Shown piece by piece: positions 1-6,776 of a stretch of DNA of 26,681 nt (positions are counted from its first letter, which is position 1; every line of letters starts with the position of its first letter). Source of the stretch: a virus; the IMG/VR virus record IMGVR_UViG_3300030098_002874, positions 1 to 26,681 of that record. The stretch is one strand, 5' to 3'. The position numbers and the translations under genes were made by a program. Below the pieces are notes generated by a model. It was not told the DNA's origin. It saw nothing but the letters and a program-made list of their open reading frames with translations, and did not search any database.

Positions 1-516
1 ATTGGAACTGGGGCTGTACCTTCACACGCAGTAAATATAGATGACTCAATCGTTATAAGTGCGGGAACAGACGCTCTTCAAGGAGGCGTAACTGAGTCAA
101 TAAGAATAGGTGTCGATTCTGATTATATTGAAAATGTTTTCGGAACAAATGCTTCTTGGGCTCATTCATCAGATGAACGTATTAAAAAAGACATAAAAGA
201 CAACACATTAGGTCTTGACTTTATCAACGATTTACGGACTGTCACATTTAAGAAAAAAGCACCGAGTGAATATCCAAAAGAATTTAATACCCATAATGAA
301 ACAAAAACAAAAAGAAAAAATCCAGATAAAGTTAGCTACGGTTTTATTGCTCAAGAAGTGAAAGAAGCTATGGATAAAGCTGGGCATTCAGATTTTACAG
401 CATGGAGTGAGGGTGGAGATACAATGCAGATGTTGGCAGAATCAGAATTAATTACTCCATTAGTGAAAGCAATACAAGAATTAACCGCAAGGGTAAAAGA
501 ATTAGAAAGTAACTAA
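1..516 (+). CDS. Tail fibre/spike C-terminus with S74 intramolecular chaperone domain (partial, N-terminus outside window)
   Basis: The reading frame is open from the first base and ends at TAA 514-516, giving 171 residues of a longer protein. Residues 55-64 read HSSDERIKKD, the signature at the start of the intramolecular chaperone (peptidase S74) domain found at the C-terminus of phage fibres and endosialidases. In that family a Ser-Lys dyad five residues apart cuts the chaperone off after the trimer folds; here Ser57 and Lys62 fit. Further family features are the GFIAQEV segment and a C-terminal helix ending in an ELTARVKELE coiled coil. The preceding 50 residues look like the end of a beta-rich fibre shaft. 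Likely role: receptor-binding tip of the tail. The first 180 bases are about 41 percent GC by hand count (74/180), richer than later genes, which may reflect exchange of the tip. Domain call is strong; the receptor is unknown. Confidence 0.85.
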   Translation: MGTGAVPSHAVNIDDSIVISAGTDALQGGVTESIRIGVDSDYIENVFGTNASWAHSSDERIKKDIKDNTLGLDFINDLRTVTFKKKAPSEYPKEFNTHNETKTKRKNPDKVSYGFIAQEVKEAMDKAGHSDFTAWSEGGDTMQMLAESELITPLVKAIQELTARVKELESN

Positions 517-521
517 CAAAC

Positions 522-527
522 AAGGAG
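522..527 (+). promoter_or_regulatory. Shine-Dalgarno site AAGGAG
   Basis: AAGGAG lies 6 bases before the ATG at 534. It fixes that start and shows the host recognises classical Shine-Dalgarno signals. Other clear examples are on the - strand at 26127-26132, 24526-24530 and 24051-24055. Confidence 0.75.
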
Positions 528-533
528 TCAATA

Positions 534-761
534 ATGGCTAAAGAAAAAAAAGAAAAGCCAGTTATTAATCTTGATGGTGTAGAGTATATCATTGAGGATT
601 TAACTGATGAACAGAAAATAATGGTACATCATATAAACGACATACAAAACAAACAAGCATCTAATAGGTTTATTGCAGACCAACTTAAAGTAGGTCACGA
701 TGCTTTTGTTAATATGTTAAAACAGTCATTAGAATCTGAAAAAGAAGTTAAAGAAGACTAA
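534..761 (+). CDS. Small DUF6447-like phage protein
   Basis: 75 residues. After a Lys/Glu-rich start comes INLDGVEYIIEDLTDEQ, then a long amphipathic helix with little hydrophobic core. This resembles the short DUF6447 proteins common in marine phages, which begin with an 'I-DG-EY-IEDLS-E' strand-turn followed by a helix. Function of that family is unknown. It starts 17 bases after the fibre gene with a good Shine-Dalgarno site and ends TAATG, so its stop overlaps the next start by one base. No signal peptide or membrane segment is visible. Family assignment is from memory of the motif. Confidence 0.7.
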   Translation: MAKEKKEKPVINLDGVEYIIEDLTDEQKIMVHHINDIQNKQASNRFIADQLKVGHDAFVNMLKQSLESEKEVKED

Positions 762-1051
762 TGCTTATAAGGAAAAGTTCACAGGGTCACGATTTGAAGT
801 TGTATAGAAATACAACTCCAGGCGCAACTAGAACAAAAAAATATCCAGATGGTACAACAGAGACCCTGGCTTATCCTACAAGTAAAACATACTTTCTTGT
901 TTTTAATGGTGAAGTAATACAACGTAGCGACAATTGGAATACAATTGAACAAGCATATGTTGATAAATGTAAAGATGAGCATGGTGGAGGCAAAGGAAGA
1001 ATGATAATTGGAAAACATAAATTAGTTAATGGAATGATAACAGAATTATGA
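761..1051 (+). CDS. Hypothetical small protein
   Basis: 96 residues, not recognised. It is basic in its first half, with predicted beta strands (KTYFLVFNGEVIQRSD) and a short Gly-rich turn (EHGGGKGR) before a C-terminal strand. There is no membrane segment, Cys pair or catalytic motif. Its ATG lies inside the previous gene's TAATG, indicating translational coupling, and its TGA (1049-1051) overlaps a further ATG at 1048. Confidence 0.6.
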   Translation: MLIRKSSQGHDLKLYRNTTPGATRTKKYPDGTTETLAYPTSKTYFLVFNGEVIQRSDNWNTIEQAYVDKCKDEHGGGKGRMIIGKHKLVNGMITEL

Positions 1052-1075
1052 ATAAAAAAATTAAAAAATATAAAA

Positions 1076-1246
1076 ATGGAGATTTTAAAGTTGTTTACAC
1101 GAAACCAAATACATCTTATAATATTCCTATTCGCTACATTTATATTAATTAATGTTGTAGGATGTGAAGGTTGGTCTGTTATGGGGTATTCTCTTGATAA
1201 ATCACAAGATAGCACGCAAGTAATAATTGAAGAGATAAATGAATGA
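1076..1246 (+). CDS. Small lipoprotein, candidate outer-membrane spanin (Rz1-like)
   Basis: 56 residues. The N-terminus has Lys5 and Arg9, a hydrophobic core LIIFLFATFILINVV (14-28) and the lipobox VVGC, so signal peptidase II would cleave before Cys30 and leave a 27-residue lipidated peptide. The residue after Cys is Glu, not Asp, so outer-membrane sorting is plausible in a Gram-negative host. Short lipoproteins of this size in phages are usually outer-membrane spanins (Rz1 type) acting in the last step of lysis; that role is inference. The TGA at 1244-1246 lies 8 bases into the next gene, which encodes a membrane-anchored coiled coil, a possible inner-membrane spanin. No Shine-Dalgarno is seen before ATG 1076. 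A competing 34-codon ORF starts at ATG 1048 in another frame, so the exact start is uncertain. Confidence 0.55.
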   Translation: MEILKLFTRNQIHLIIFLFATFILINVVGCEGWSVMGYSLDKSQDSTQVIIEEINE

Positions 1247-1559
1247 AAAACCAAATACCGCTAGAAGTTATAGGACTACTATTCTTGATGATAACGCCAT
1301 TGTTTCTATTAACCTTAAATGGCTTGGTCAAATTGCAGTTCTTATTGGAATGTTGGTATATGGTTATTGGCAAATTGAAACACGAATACGAAAATTGGAA
1401 GACAAAATGGTTGATGCAAATCAACAAATTGGAAACTTACTTGACAAACATATCGTGGAAGAAAAAATTGAAAGAGAAGAATTAGCAGAAAAAGTGGCTT
1501 TTTATGAAAAAGAATTTAATATCAATCCTTTAAGTTGGGGTAAAAGGAAAAAGAAATAA
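1239..1559 (+). CDS. Membrane-anchored coiled-coil protein, candidate inner-membrane spanin or holin-like
   Basis: 106 residues. A polar N-terminus of about 27 residues precedes one transmembrane helix (about 28-46, WLGQIAVLIGMLVYGYWQI), then a heptad-like charged helix to about residue 92 and a basic tail ending KRKKK. One N-terminal helix plus a long coiled coil is the architecture of Rz-type inner-membrane spanins, and the gene overlaps the small lipoprotein gene by 8 bases. Similar small proteins are common in marine phages without assigned function. GAAGAG at 1229-1234, four bases before the ATG, supports this start. An out-of-frame 80-codon ORF (1243-1485) is probably a shadow. The spanin role is inferred from topology and neighbour only. 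Confidence 0.65.
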   Translation: MNEKPNTARSYRTTILDDNAIVSINLKWLGQIAVLIGMLVYGYWQIETRIRKLEDKMVDANQQIGNLLDKHIVEEKIEREELAEKVAFYEKEFNINPLSWGKRKKK

Positions 1560-1876
1560 TGGATTTTTTAGCAGTTTATGGCGAAGCGGGAATGATTGGA
1601 GTTGTTGGAGCAATGTTTGTATATTTGGTAGTGCAAATGTCGAATAAAGCGGCTAAGCAACAAGAAACTTTAGAAAATTTAAAAGTTGAAAATAAAGGTC
1701 AAAGTGAAACTTTAGAAAACATGGAAGGCATGATTATAAAATTAATTGGTAGGTGGAATCAATCTGATGACAAATTAGATAGAAAATTTGATGCTTTAAC
1801 TAAAGAAGTAAACGATTTAGACAATCAAATATCAGAAGTAAAAGGTTCTTTAAGTAGAATAAATGGAAGGCATTAA
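1559..1876 (+). CDS. BhlA/UviB-like holin candidate
   Basis: 105 residues. A short N-terminus leads into a hydrophobic segment (about 9-27, containing GVVGAMFVYLVVQM), followed by lysines and a long coiled coil (KQQETLENLKVENK, then DKLDRKFDALTKEVNDLD). The order 'G...FVYL..., basic turn, ET-NL helix' resembles BhlA/UviB holin-like proteins, which are one-helix membrane proteins with a charged tail. The coiled coil is longer than is usual in that family, so an inner-membrane spanin or another membrane-anchored structural protein is also possible. It starts in the TAATG of the preceding gene and ends in TTAATG. Confidence 0.55.
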   Translation: MDFLAVYGEAGMIGVVGAMFVYLVVQMSNKAAKQQETLENLKVENKGQSETLENMEGMIIKLIGRWNQSDDKLDRKFDALTKEVNDLDNQISEVKGSLSRINGRH

Positions 1877-2115
1877 TGAACAGTTTAGCAGATATATATA
1901 ATAATCAATATAAACAAAAACCTGTTGAAAAAAAAGAAGAACCTAAGCAATCTCAAATTAATTTAGTTCTTCATATGCCAGAAGTGGGAATGTTGGTAAG
2001 GCATTTAGATTTATTATATTCTAAAATGATGATTAATCAACAACAAGAATCTCAAACAATTAGTTATTTTAACCCAGGCCAAGGAGCCGTAAAACAATCA
2101 CAGAGTGTAAATTAA
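1876..2115 (+). CDS. Hypothetical small protein
   Basis: 79 residues, not recognised. The N-terminus is Lys/Glu/Gln-rich and probably flexible (KPVEKKEEPKQSQ). The middle HMPEVGMLVRHLDLLYSKMM looks like one amphipathic helix, and the C-terminus is polar (PGQGAVKQSQS). There is no membrane segment or Cys pair. It is coupled by one-base stop/start overlaps to the genes on both sides, so it probably belongs to the same late transcript. Confidence 0.55.
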   Translation: MNSLADIYNNQYKQKPVEKKEEPKQSQINLVLHMPEVGMLVRHLDLLYSKMMINQQQESQTISYFNPGQGAVKQSQSVN

Positions 2116-2261
2116 TGGATAGTTTAAAAGTAACAGGATTAAGTACAAGTCTAGGATTTGTCTATTGGACAGATTTATTATCTGGTATTCTTATGTGTGT
2201 AATGTTTGCAATACAGATTTATTATTTATATTTAAAAACAAAAAAGATAAAGGAAAGTTAA
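2115..2261 (+). CDS. Very small one-helix membrane protein, holin-like
   Basis: 48 residues: ATG 2115, stop TAA 2259-2261. Residues about 17-43 (from YWTDLLSGILMCVMFAIQI) form one transmembrane helix, followed by a basic tail LKTKKIKES, which predicts a cytoplasmic C-terminus. The size and topology suit a pinholin, antiholin or other small membrane effector, but nothing in the sequence proves it. It begins in the TAATG of the preceding gene and its stop directly precedes the next ATG, so it tiles exactly between its neighbours, which supports it as a real gene. Confidence 0.6.
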   Translation: MDSLKVTGLSTSLGFVYWTDLLSGILMCVMFAIQIYYLYLKTKKIKES

Positions 2262-2489
2262 ATGGATATAAAATCAATGCTTGTAAAATTAGCTGAAGAG
2301 CAAGCTGAAAAAATGCAAGAAGAGGCAATCAATCATTTAGGTTCAGATGAAATGGCTGAAAAAATAGCGACTGCTATTAATCAAAGAATTGACATTCCAT
2401 TTGTTAGTGAAGACAAAGAACAAATATTTTTTGAGAAAGTTGTTGATGTTGTAACAGACATCTTAGAAGGCGTATTTAAAGGTAAGTAA
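2262..2489 (+). CDS. Hypothetical small acidic helical protein
   Basis: 75 residues, not recognised. Nearly all helix by composition: MLVKLAEEQAEKMQEEAINH, then a middle section with AINQRIDIPF and a C-terminal amphipathic helix (EKVVDVVTDILEGVF). No transmembrane segment or cysteine. AAAGGAAAG about 5 bases before the ATG is a fair Shine-Dalgarno. Its stop overlaps the following ATG by one base (TAATG). Confidence 0.6.
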   Translation: MDIKSMLVKLAEEQAEKMQEEAINHLGSDEMAEKIATAINQRIDIPFVSEDKEQIFFEKVVDVVTDILEGVFKGK

Positions 2490-2638
2490 TGCCAGAATCT
2501 AAAAAAAAAGTAACTAAAGCATCTCCTAAGGTTTCTAAGGAGGTAAAAGAATGTCAAGAAGCTGTTGTTTATTTATTAGAAGAAATGGATATTGTTAAAG
2601 GGAAATTAGATAAACTAATGAGTAGAATGGGATTATAA
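2489..2638 (+). CDS. Very small Lys-rich helical protein
   Basis: 49 residues: ATG 2489, stop TAA 2636-2638. The first 20 residues are basic and Ser/Thr/Pro-rich (SKKKVTKASPKVSKEVK); the rest is one amphipathic helix (CQEAVVYLLEEMDIVKGKLDKLMSRM). Not recognised. The one-base TAATG overlaps at both ends fit the pattern of the cluster and support it as a gene. A basic tail plus dimerising helix could bind nucleic acid or a virion partner, but that is only a possibility. Confidence 0.5.
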   Translation: MPESKKKVTKASPKVSKEVKECQEAVVYLLEEMDIVKGKLDKLMSRMGL

Positions 2639-2970
2639 TGGCTGACGTAATAGGAATGTCAGATGTATCTTCTCCAGACACAGGAAAAGGAAGTGTTCTT
2701 AAAACTGGAGGAGGAAGAAGAAAATATAATGTTAAAAAAAGGAAAAGTAAAATGCCAAGTAAAGCAAAGTGTAAAACAGGGTGGAAAAAAATGGGATACA
2801 AAAGCGCAAGTGATTGTATGAGTTATGGTAAAAAGAAAATGGGTAAAACTCAAAAAGCTGGAACATCTGCAAAAGCAGAACAAGACATGGTTGGAACTGC
2901 TATGGCTAAATCTAAAAATGTTAGAATGAAAAATCGTATTAAAAAGAACTTAAGCAAAAGTGGTTATTAG
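2638..2970 (+). CDS. Strongly basic small protein with two cysteines
   Basis: 110 residues, very rich in Lys, Gly and Ser. After a Gly-rich region (TGGGRRKYNVKKRKSK) comes CKTGWKKMGYKSASDC (Cys45-Cys60), a compact Cys/aromatic motif I have seen in small proteins of marine phages. The rest is lysine-rich repeats such as YGKKKMGKTQKAG and KKNLSKSGY. The charge suggests binding to DNA or to the particle, but no known fold is recognised. It starts at the TAATG of the preceding gene and ends with TAG overlapping a GTG start. Confidence 0.6.
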   Translation: MADVIGMSDVSSPDTGKGSVLKTGGGRRKYNVKKRKSKMPSKAKCKTGWKKMGYKSASDCMSYGKKKMGKTQKAGTSAKAEQDMVGTAMAKSKNVRMKNRIKKNLSKSGY

Positions 2971-3152
2971 TGGGTAAGAAAATAAATGTAGATTTATTTA
3001 GTAATGATATTGGTTTTGGAGACACTATTAGTCGTACAATTAAAACAATTACTAGAGGTAAAGTAAAGGAGTGTGGGGGATGCAAAAAGCGAAGAGATAT
3101 ATTAAACAGGATGATTCCGTACAGGAGCCCGATTACCAAGAAATACGAGTAA
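2970..3152 (+). CDS. Small CxxC protein, GTG start
   Basis: 60 residues. It begins with GTG at 2970, overlapping the previous TAG by one base. The signature is ECGGCKKRRDILNRMIPYR, with Cys35 and Cys38 followed by a basic amphipathic segment; the same CGGCKKR-x-LN-x-PY signature recurs in small proteins of marine phages. One CxxC pair could hold zinc only as a dimer or with other ligands. The last 73 bases overlap the next gene in a different frame, unusually long for this compact cluster. Function unknown. Confidence 0.55.
   Translation: MGKKINVDLFSNDIGFGDTISRTIKTITRGKVKECGGCKKRRDILNRMIPYRSPITKKYE
3065..3071 (+). promoter_or_regulatory. Shine-Dalgarno site AAAGGAG inside the preceding gene
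   Basis: AAAGGAG ends 8 bases before ATG 3080 and decides that start over the upstream GTG at 3071, which overlaps the site itself. It lies within the codons of the CxxC gene. Confidence 0.6.
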
Positions 3153-3322
3153 AAAACGGTGGCAGAGTTGAAGGGGCTGAAGGTGGATTACGTTTAGACG
3201 TATTTGACCACGATGCTAATTCTGAATATGATTTTTCAGATAGCGATTGTTCTTTATGCGAACTTCCAGAGCATTCTCAAAATCTTATTATAGAAGATAT
3301 GGAATACGAAGAAAATGCCTAA
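3080..3322 (+). CDS. Small acidic protein with CxxC, overlapping start
   Basis: 80 residues from ATG 3080 (a GTG at 3071 in the same frame would add three residues). The start is basic, then the protein is very acidic: VFDHDANSEYDFSDSDCSLC (Cys57, Cys60) and IIEDMEYEENA. Not recognised. The first 73 bases are shared out of frame with the CxxC gene upstream, so two proteins with CxxC pairs are encoded partly on the same DNA. The 3' end overlaps the large structural gene by 8 bases, indicating coupling. Confidence 0.55.
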   Translation: MQKAKRYIKQDDSVQEPDYQEIRVKNGGRVEGAEGGLRLDVFDHDANSEYDFSDSDCSLCELPEHSQNLIIEDMEYEENA

Positions 3323-6300
3323 ATCCACCTATAAAATAAAACAATTTCATGGTGGTATGAACACAGGTTCAGACCCTAGAGATATAGAAGATAATGAATG
3401 TGTATCTATAGAAAATTTATCTATTACTAACATAGGAAGAATAACAACTTTAGGACAATTTGATAGAGATGCTGAAAGCAATATATTAGAACTTCTTCCT
3501 AATCGTGGTTTATTTTCATTTAAATCTGATAAAAAATTAGACGGCACTGATTCTAATGAAACATTTATAGCTGCGTATGATGATGGAACTAGCGCTATAG
3601 ATATATTAGATAGCGATGGTTGGGATAGCGGGGTAATAACTCTTTTTGATAGCGATTTACCTGTTTTTTATGTAGGGGATGGTAATTTAAGAATAGGAGA
3701 TGGAGAATTTGATAATGCTATTAATAACAAGTGGTTTGGATATATTAGTGAAAATAGATTTAATGGTTTAAATGCAAGTTTAGAAAGATTTGAAAAAATA
3801 ACTGTTGCTTGTGTAGCTGATAGTTCAGATAGTTTAGATGGAAAATATTTTGATATATATGGAGCTGATAATCATAAAACTCAAGTATGGATAGATGTAG
3901 ATAATAGTGGAACTTCTCAACCCACTGGAAGTGGAAGCTATATTCACAATATAGAAGTGACTGGTATCGCTACAAATGATAACGCAAATACAGTCGCAAC
4001 TCAAGTAGCTGGAGCTATTAATGCTAATTCAGAATTTAGTGCAAGTGCTGACACGAACACAGTAACTATAACATTAATTGATAGCGGTGAAAAAACTGAT
4101 GCGCACGCTGGTAATTCTGGATTTACAGTTTCTGTAGTTACAACTGGAAACCCTCTTGGGTGGCATCAATCTAATCAATCTATATTAAAACCAACATTAG
4201 GACATTGTTTAATATCCACACCGACTGCTGGCTCTGATAGTGATGGCGTTAATTCTAGTGATTCTGAATATATAGGAAATGTTGCGGATGGGTCTGGTGG
4301 GGATGTTCTTGATTTATCATCTGTTAATTTGCGAGTAGGTTTGCAATATAATAGTTATAGAGGTGGTAACGCAGCTTATTATAATAGTGCTGTTAATATT
4401 ACAAAAACTGATGATGATGGTTCTGGTGGTATATCAATATACCCTTTATTTGGCGATTATAATATTTTTCTAGACGGAGGAAGCGATACAGCTACAGCTT
4501 CTTTAACTGAATCCAGTTCTATAACATTAACAGAAGAAAAAAGCATATTATTTGGAATATGGATAGACTCTTCTAATCATTCTAATTTTGAAAAAATACA
4601 ATTTATAGCAACAGAAACCACATCTTCTACTAATTTACAATGGGAGTTTCAACCAGATGAAGTAAAGCCAAATACTTGGAATGTTTTTGTTTGTAATTTA
4701 TCAAATGTTATAGAGGGAGATGCAACTGGCGTAGGATTAGATAGTTGGCAGTTATTAGTTCCTAGAAAGGGAACAACTACTTTAGATTTTTATTTTTCTG
4801 GTATAGTTGTAGCAACTAATCCCGCTTTAACTGGATTTCAACCAGGTGAATATACATTTTATTATTCTTATTTATATGATGAACAAAAGCAAGAATCGAT
4901 ACCATTTAAATTTATTGATGTAAATTCAAATTACGATTTTAATAAAATTAACATAATTGGAGGTTCTGTACTATTTAATTTTGATGCCTATATACATCCA
5001 TACAATAATGGTGGAAGTTCTTATAATATATCAGAAAGAATAACAGGCTCTAGGTTATATTATAAAATGCAAGAAAACGATAATTATTATTTAATAGGTG
5101 AATTAGATTATGTAAATAATGGATTTAAATGGTTACCAGAAGGTGATGAAATGGCATATTCTATGGCAAATACATCAAGCACTGCATCTCCTCTTTTAAA
5201 TAAAGCTGCTATTGTAAAAGGAATTTCTCCAAATACAGCTAATGTAATAGACACTTTTAGAACTATTAATGGATATGGAGGAACAACTGGGTATATAGAT
5301 GCCAAATTTAAAACAGCTGTTGTTCATGGTAGGAGAACTTATATAGGAAATATAAGACAACCTTCTGGTTCTGATGGAAAAAATTATCCAGATAGAATGT
5401 TAAAAAGTGCAGTAAATAAATTTGATGTTTTTCCAGATACAATTGGAAGTGTTGATGTTGCAATTAATGATGGTGAAAGTATAATTAAATTGGAAGGTTA
5501 TGCAGATAGAATATTACAATTTAAGGAAAAAACTTTATACATTATTAACATATCTGAAAATGTAGATTTTTTAGAAGATGTTTACACAGGAAAAGGATGT
5601 CTTTATGATTACCATGTTACTAAAACAGATTATGGTATTGCATGGTTTAATAAATTTGGTGTGTATTTTTATGACGGTCAAAGAGTTTCTAATCTTTTAG
5701 AAAAAGATGCTAGAAGAATAATAAATGAACAATATTGGGATTCTTTTATAACGGATGCTGAAAATCTTGGTACTTATTCTTCAAACACTGTAGAGTTTTC
5801 AAATACTCATCCAGCTAATACGTCTACTCTTACTTTTCGAGTTGGAAGTGAACAAGTAAAAACTATACAATTTTTAGATGGAGCCGGTACAAATCAATTA
5901 GCTTTTGAAGGAGACCACATAGCTGATACTTATGTTGATAATTTTCTTGATGCAAATTTTGCTGAATCCTTATGTGAGCATGTGACTGGAATAGTAAACT
6001 CTATGTCTAATTTATCAGCTTCTAATAATGGAGCAACTATGACTGTTACAGCTGATACTGCAAATAGTAGTAATAATATAACTATAGGAAATAGCGGTTC
6101 TCATAATACGACTATTGGGACATTTATAGCTGGTTCAACTGGAGATGGTTCAGCTAATGATTCAAATACTGCTAATGCTCATATTGGATATATTCCAAAT
6201 AGAAGGCAAATATTAATTAGAAATTTTAATGGCGATGTTTTAATATATGATTTTATATTAAGAGCTTGGATAAAAGGAATTGATTTAGCTTTATATATGG

Positions 6301-6776
6301 GTAGTAATCCAGCTGATAGAAGTAATTTTACATTAGATGGCAATCAAGATTTAATATATTTAACAGGTGGAGATGGAAGTGGAGACCAGACTCCAGATAT
6401 ATACAGATGGGATTCAACTCCAGCGAATGGAAATCCTTGTAAATATACAACAAAAGATATTGATTTTGGTCATCCATCAGTTAGAAAAAAAATATATAAA
6501 GTATATATAACATATACATCTGGTTCTTCTGGTGTACTTACTGTTAAATATGGATTAAATGGAGATACGACTCCAACTGAATCTGCAACTGCAATAACAC
6601 CTTTAGCAAATAATAATCCAAAATGGACTAGGGCTGAATATAGATTTTCTTCATATGGGGATAATGATATTAATAATTGTTATTCTTTCCAATTGCAATT
6701 AGGCCCTTCAAGCGGAGATGCTGGATTTGAATTAAACGATATAACAATAGTTTATAGATTAAAGAATGTAAAATAA
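3315..6776 (+). CDS. Large tail nozzle / stabilisation-like structural protein
   Basis: 1153 residues. The start, KIKQFHGGMNTGSDPRDIED followed by SIENLSITNIGRITTLG, is the 'F-GG-NT-DPRDI-D-E--N--I---G-I' opening of podovirus nozzle/tail-tubular/stabilisation proteins, which join the portal to the tail. A later block (about 728-795: DRILQFKEKTLYIINI, then GKGCLYDYHVTKTDYGIAWFN and GVYFYDGQRV) matches the blade repeats of that family. Two extra domains seem inserted: about 160-278 (DGKYFDIYGAD...VWIDVDNSGT...ANTVATQVAGAINA...SASADTNTVTIT) and about 822-948 (EFSNTHPANTSTLTFRVG...LSASNNGATMTVTADT), both beta-rich with similar closing motifs. Rich in Asn, Ser, Thr and Gly, with no signal peptide, as expected for a virion protein. 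Exact family (T7 gp12-like or P22 gp10-like) is not settled by eye. Confidence 0.65.
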   Translation: MPKSTYKIKQFHGGMNTGSDPRDIEDNECVSIENLSITNIGRITTLGQFDRDAESNILELLPNRGLFSFKSDKKLDGTDSNETFIAAYDDGTSAIDILDSDGWDSGVITLFDSDLPVFYVGDGNLRIGDGEFDNAINNKWFGYISENRFNGLNASLERFEKITVACVADSSDSLDGKYFDIYGADNHKTQVWIDVDNSGTSQPTGSGSYIHNIEVTGIATNDNANTVATQVAGAINANSEFSASADTNTVTITLIDSGEKTDAHAGNSGFTVSVVTTGNPLGWHQSNQSILKPTLGHCLISTPTAGSDSDGVNSSDSEYIGNVADGSGGDVLDLSSVNLRVGLQYNSYRGGNAAYYNSAVNITKTDDDGSGGISIYPLFGDYNIFLDGGSDTATASLTESSSITLTEEKSILFGIWIDSSNHSNFEKIQFIATETTSSTNLQWEFQPDEVKPNTWNVFVCNLSNVIEGDATGVGLDSWQLLVPRKGTTTLDFYFSGIVVATNPALTGFQPGEYTFYYSYLYDEQKQESIPFKFIDVNSNYDFNKINIIGGSVLFNFDAYIHPYNNGGSSYNISERITGSRLYYKMQENDNYYLIGELDYVNNGFKWLPEGDEMAYSMANTSSTASPLLNKAAIVKGISPNTANVIDTFRTINGYGGTTGYIDAKFKTAVVHGRRTYIGNIRQPSGSDGKNYPDRMLKSAVNKFDVFPDTIGSVDVAINDGESIIKLEGYADRILQFKEKTLYIINISENVDFLEDVYTGKGCLYDYHVTKTDYGIAWFNKFGVYFYDGQRVSNLLEKDARRIINEQYWDSFITDAENLGTYSSNTVEFSNTHPANTSTLTFRVGSEQVKTIQFLDGAGTNQLAFEGDHIADTYVDNFLDANFAESLCEHVTGIVNSMSNLSASNNGATMTVTADTANSSNNITIGNSGSHNTTIGTFIAGSTGDGSANDSNTANAHIGYIPNRRQILIRNFNGDVLIYDFILRAWIKGIDLALYMGSNPADRSNFTLDGNQDLIYLTGGDGSGDQTPDIYRWDSTPANGNPCKYTTKDIDFGHPSVRKKIYKVYITYTSGSSGVLTVKYGLNGDTTPTESATAITPLANNNPKWTRAEYRFSSYGDNDINNCYSFQLQLGPSSGDAGFELNDITIVYRLKNVK

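Noticed and set aside
1048-1152. 34-codon ORF starting at ATG 1048 in the stop of the preceding gene
   Set aside because: It has the ATGA coupling pattern but no recognisable feature, and its frame conflicts with the lipoprotein ORF, which has a clear signal sequence and lipobox. It may serve as a leader for the lipoprotein; not listed as a gene.
871-1254. 127-codon ORF on the - strand across small + genes
   Set aside because: It opposes three consistent + strand genes and has low-complexity hydrophobic content; treated as a shadow.
1243-1485. 80-codon ORF with hydrophobic N-terminus in another frame of the coiled-coil gene
   Set aside because: It is fully inside a longer frame with clear transmembrane-plus-coiled-coil structure and a better ribosome site. 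Hydrophobic composition is expected in that shifted frame. Overprinting cannot be excluded without comparison to relatives.
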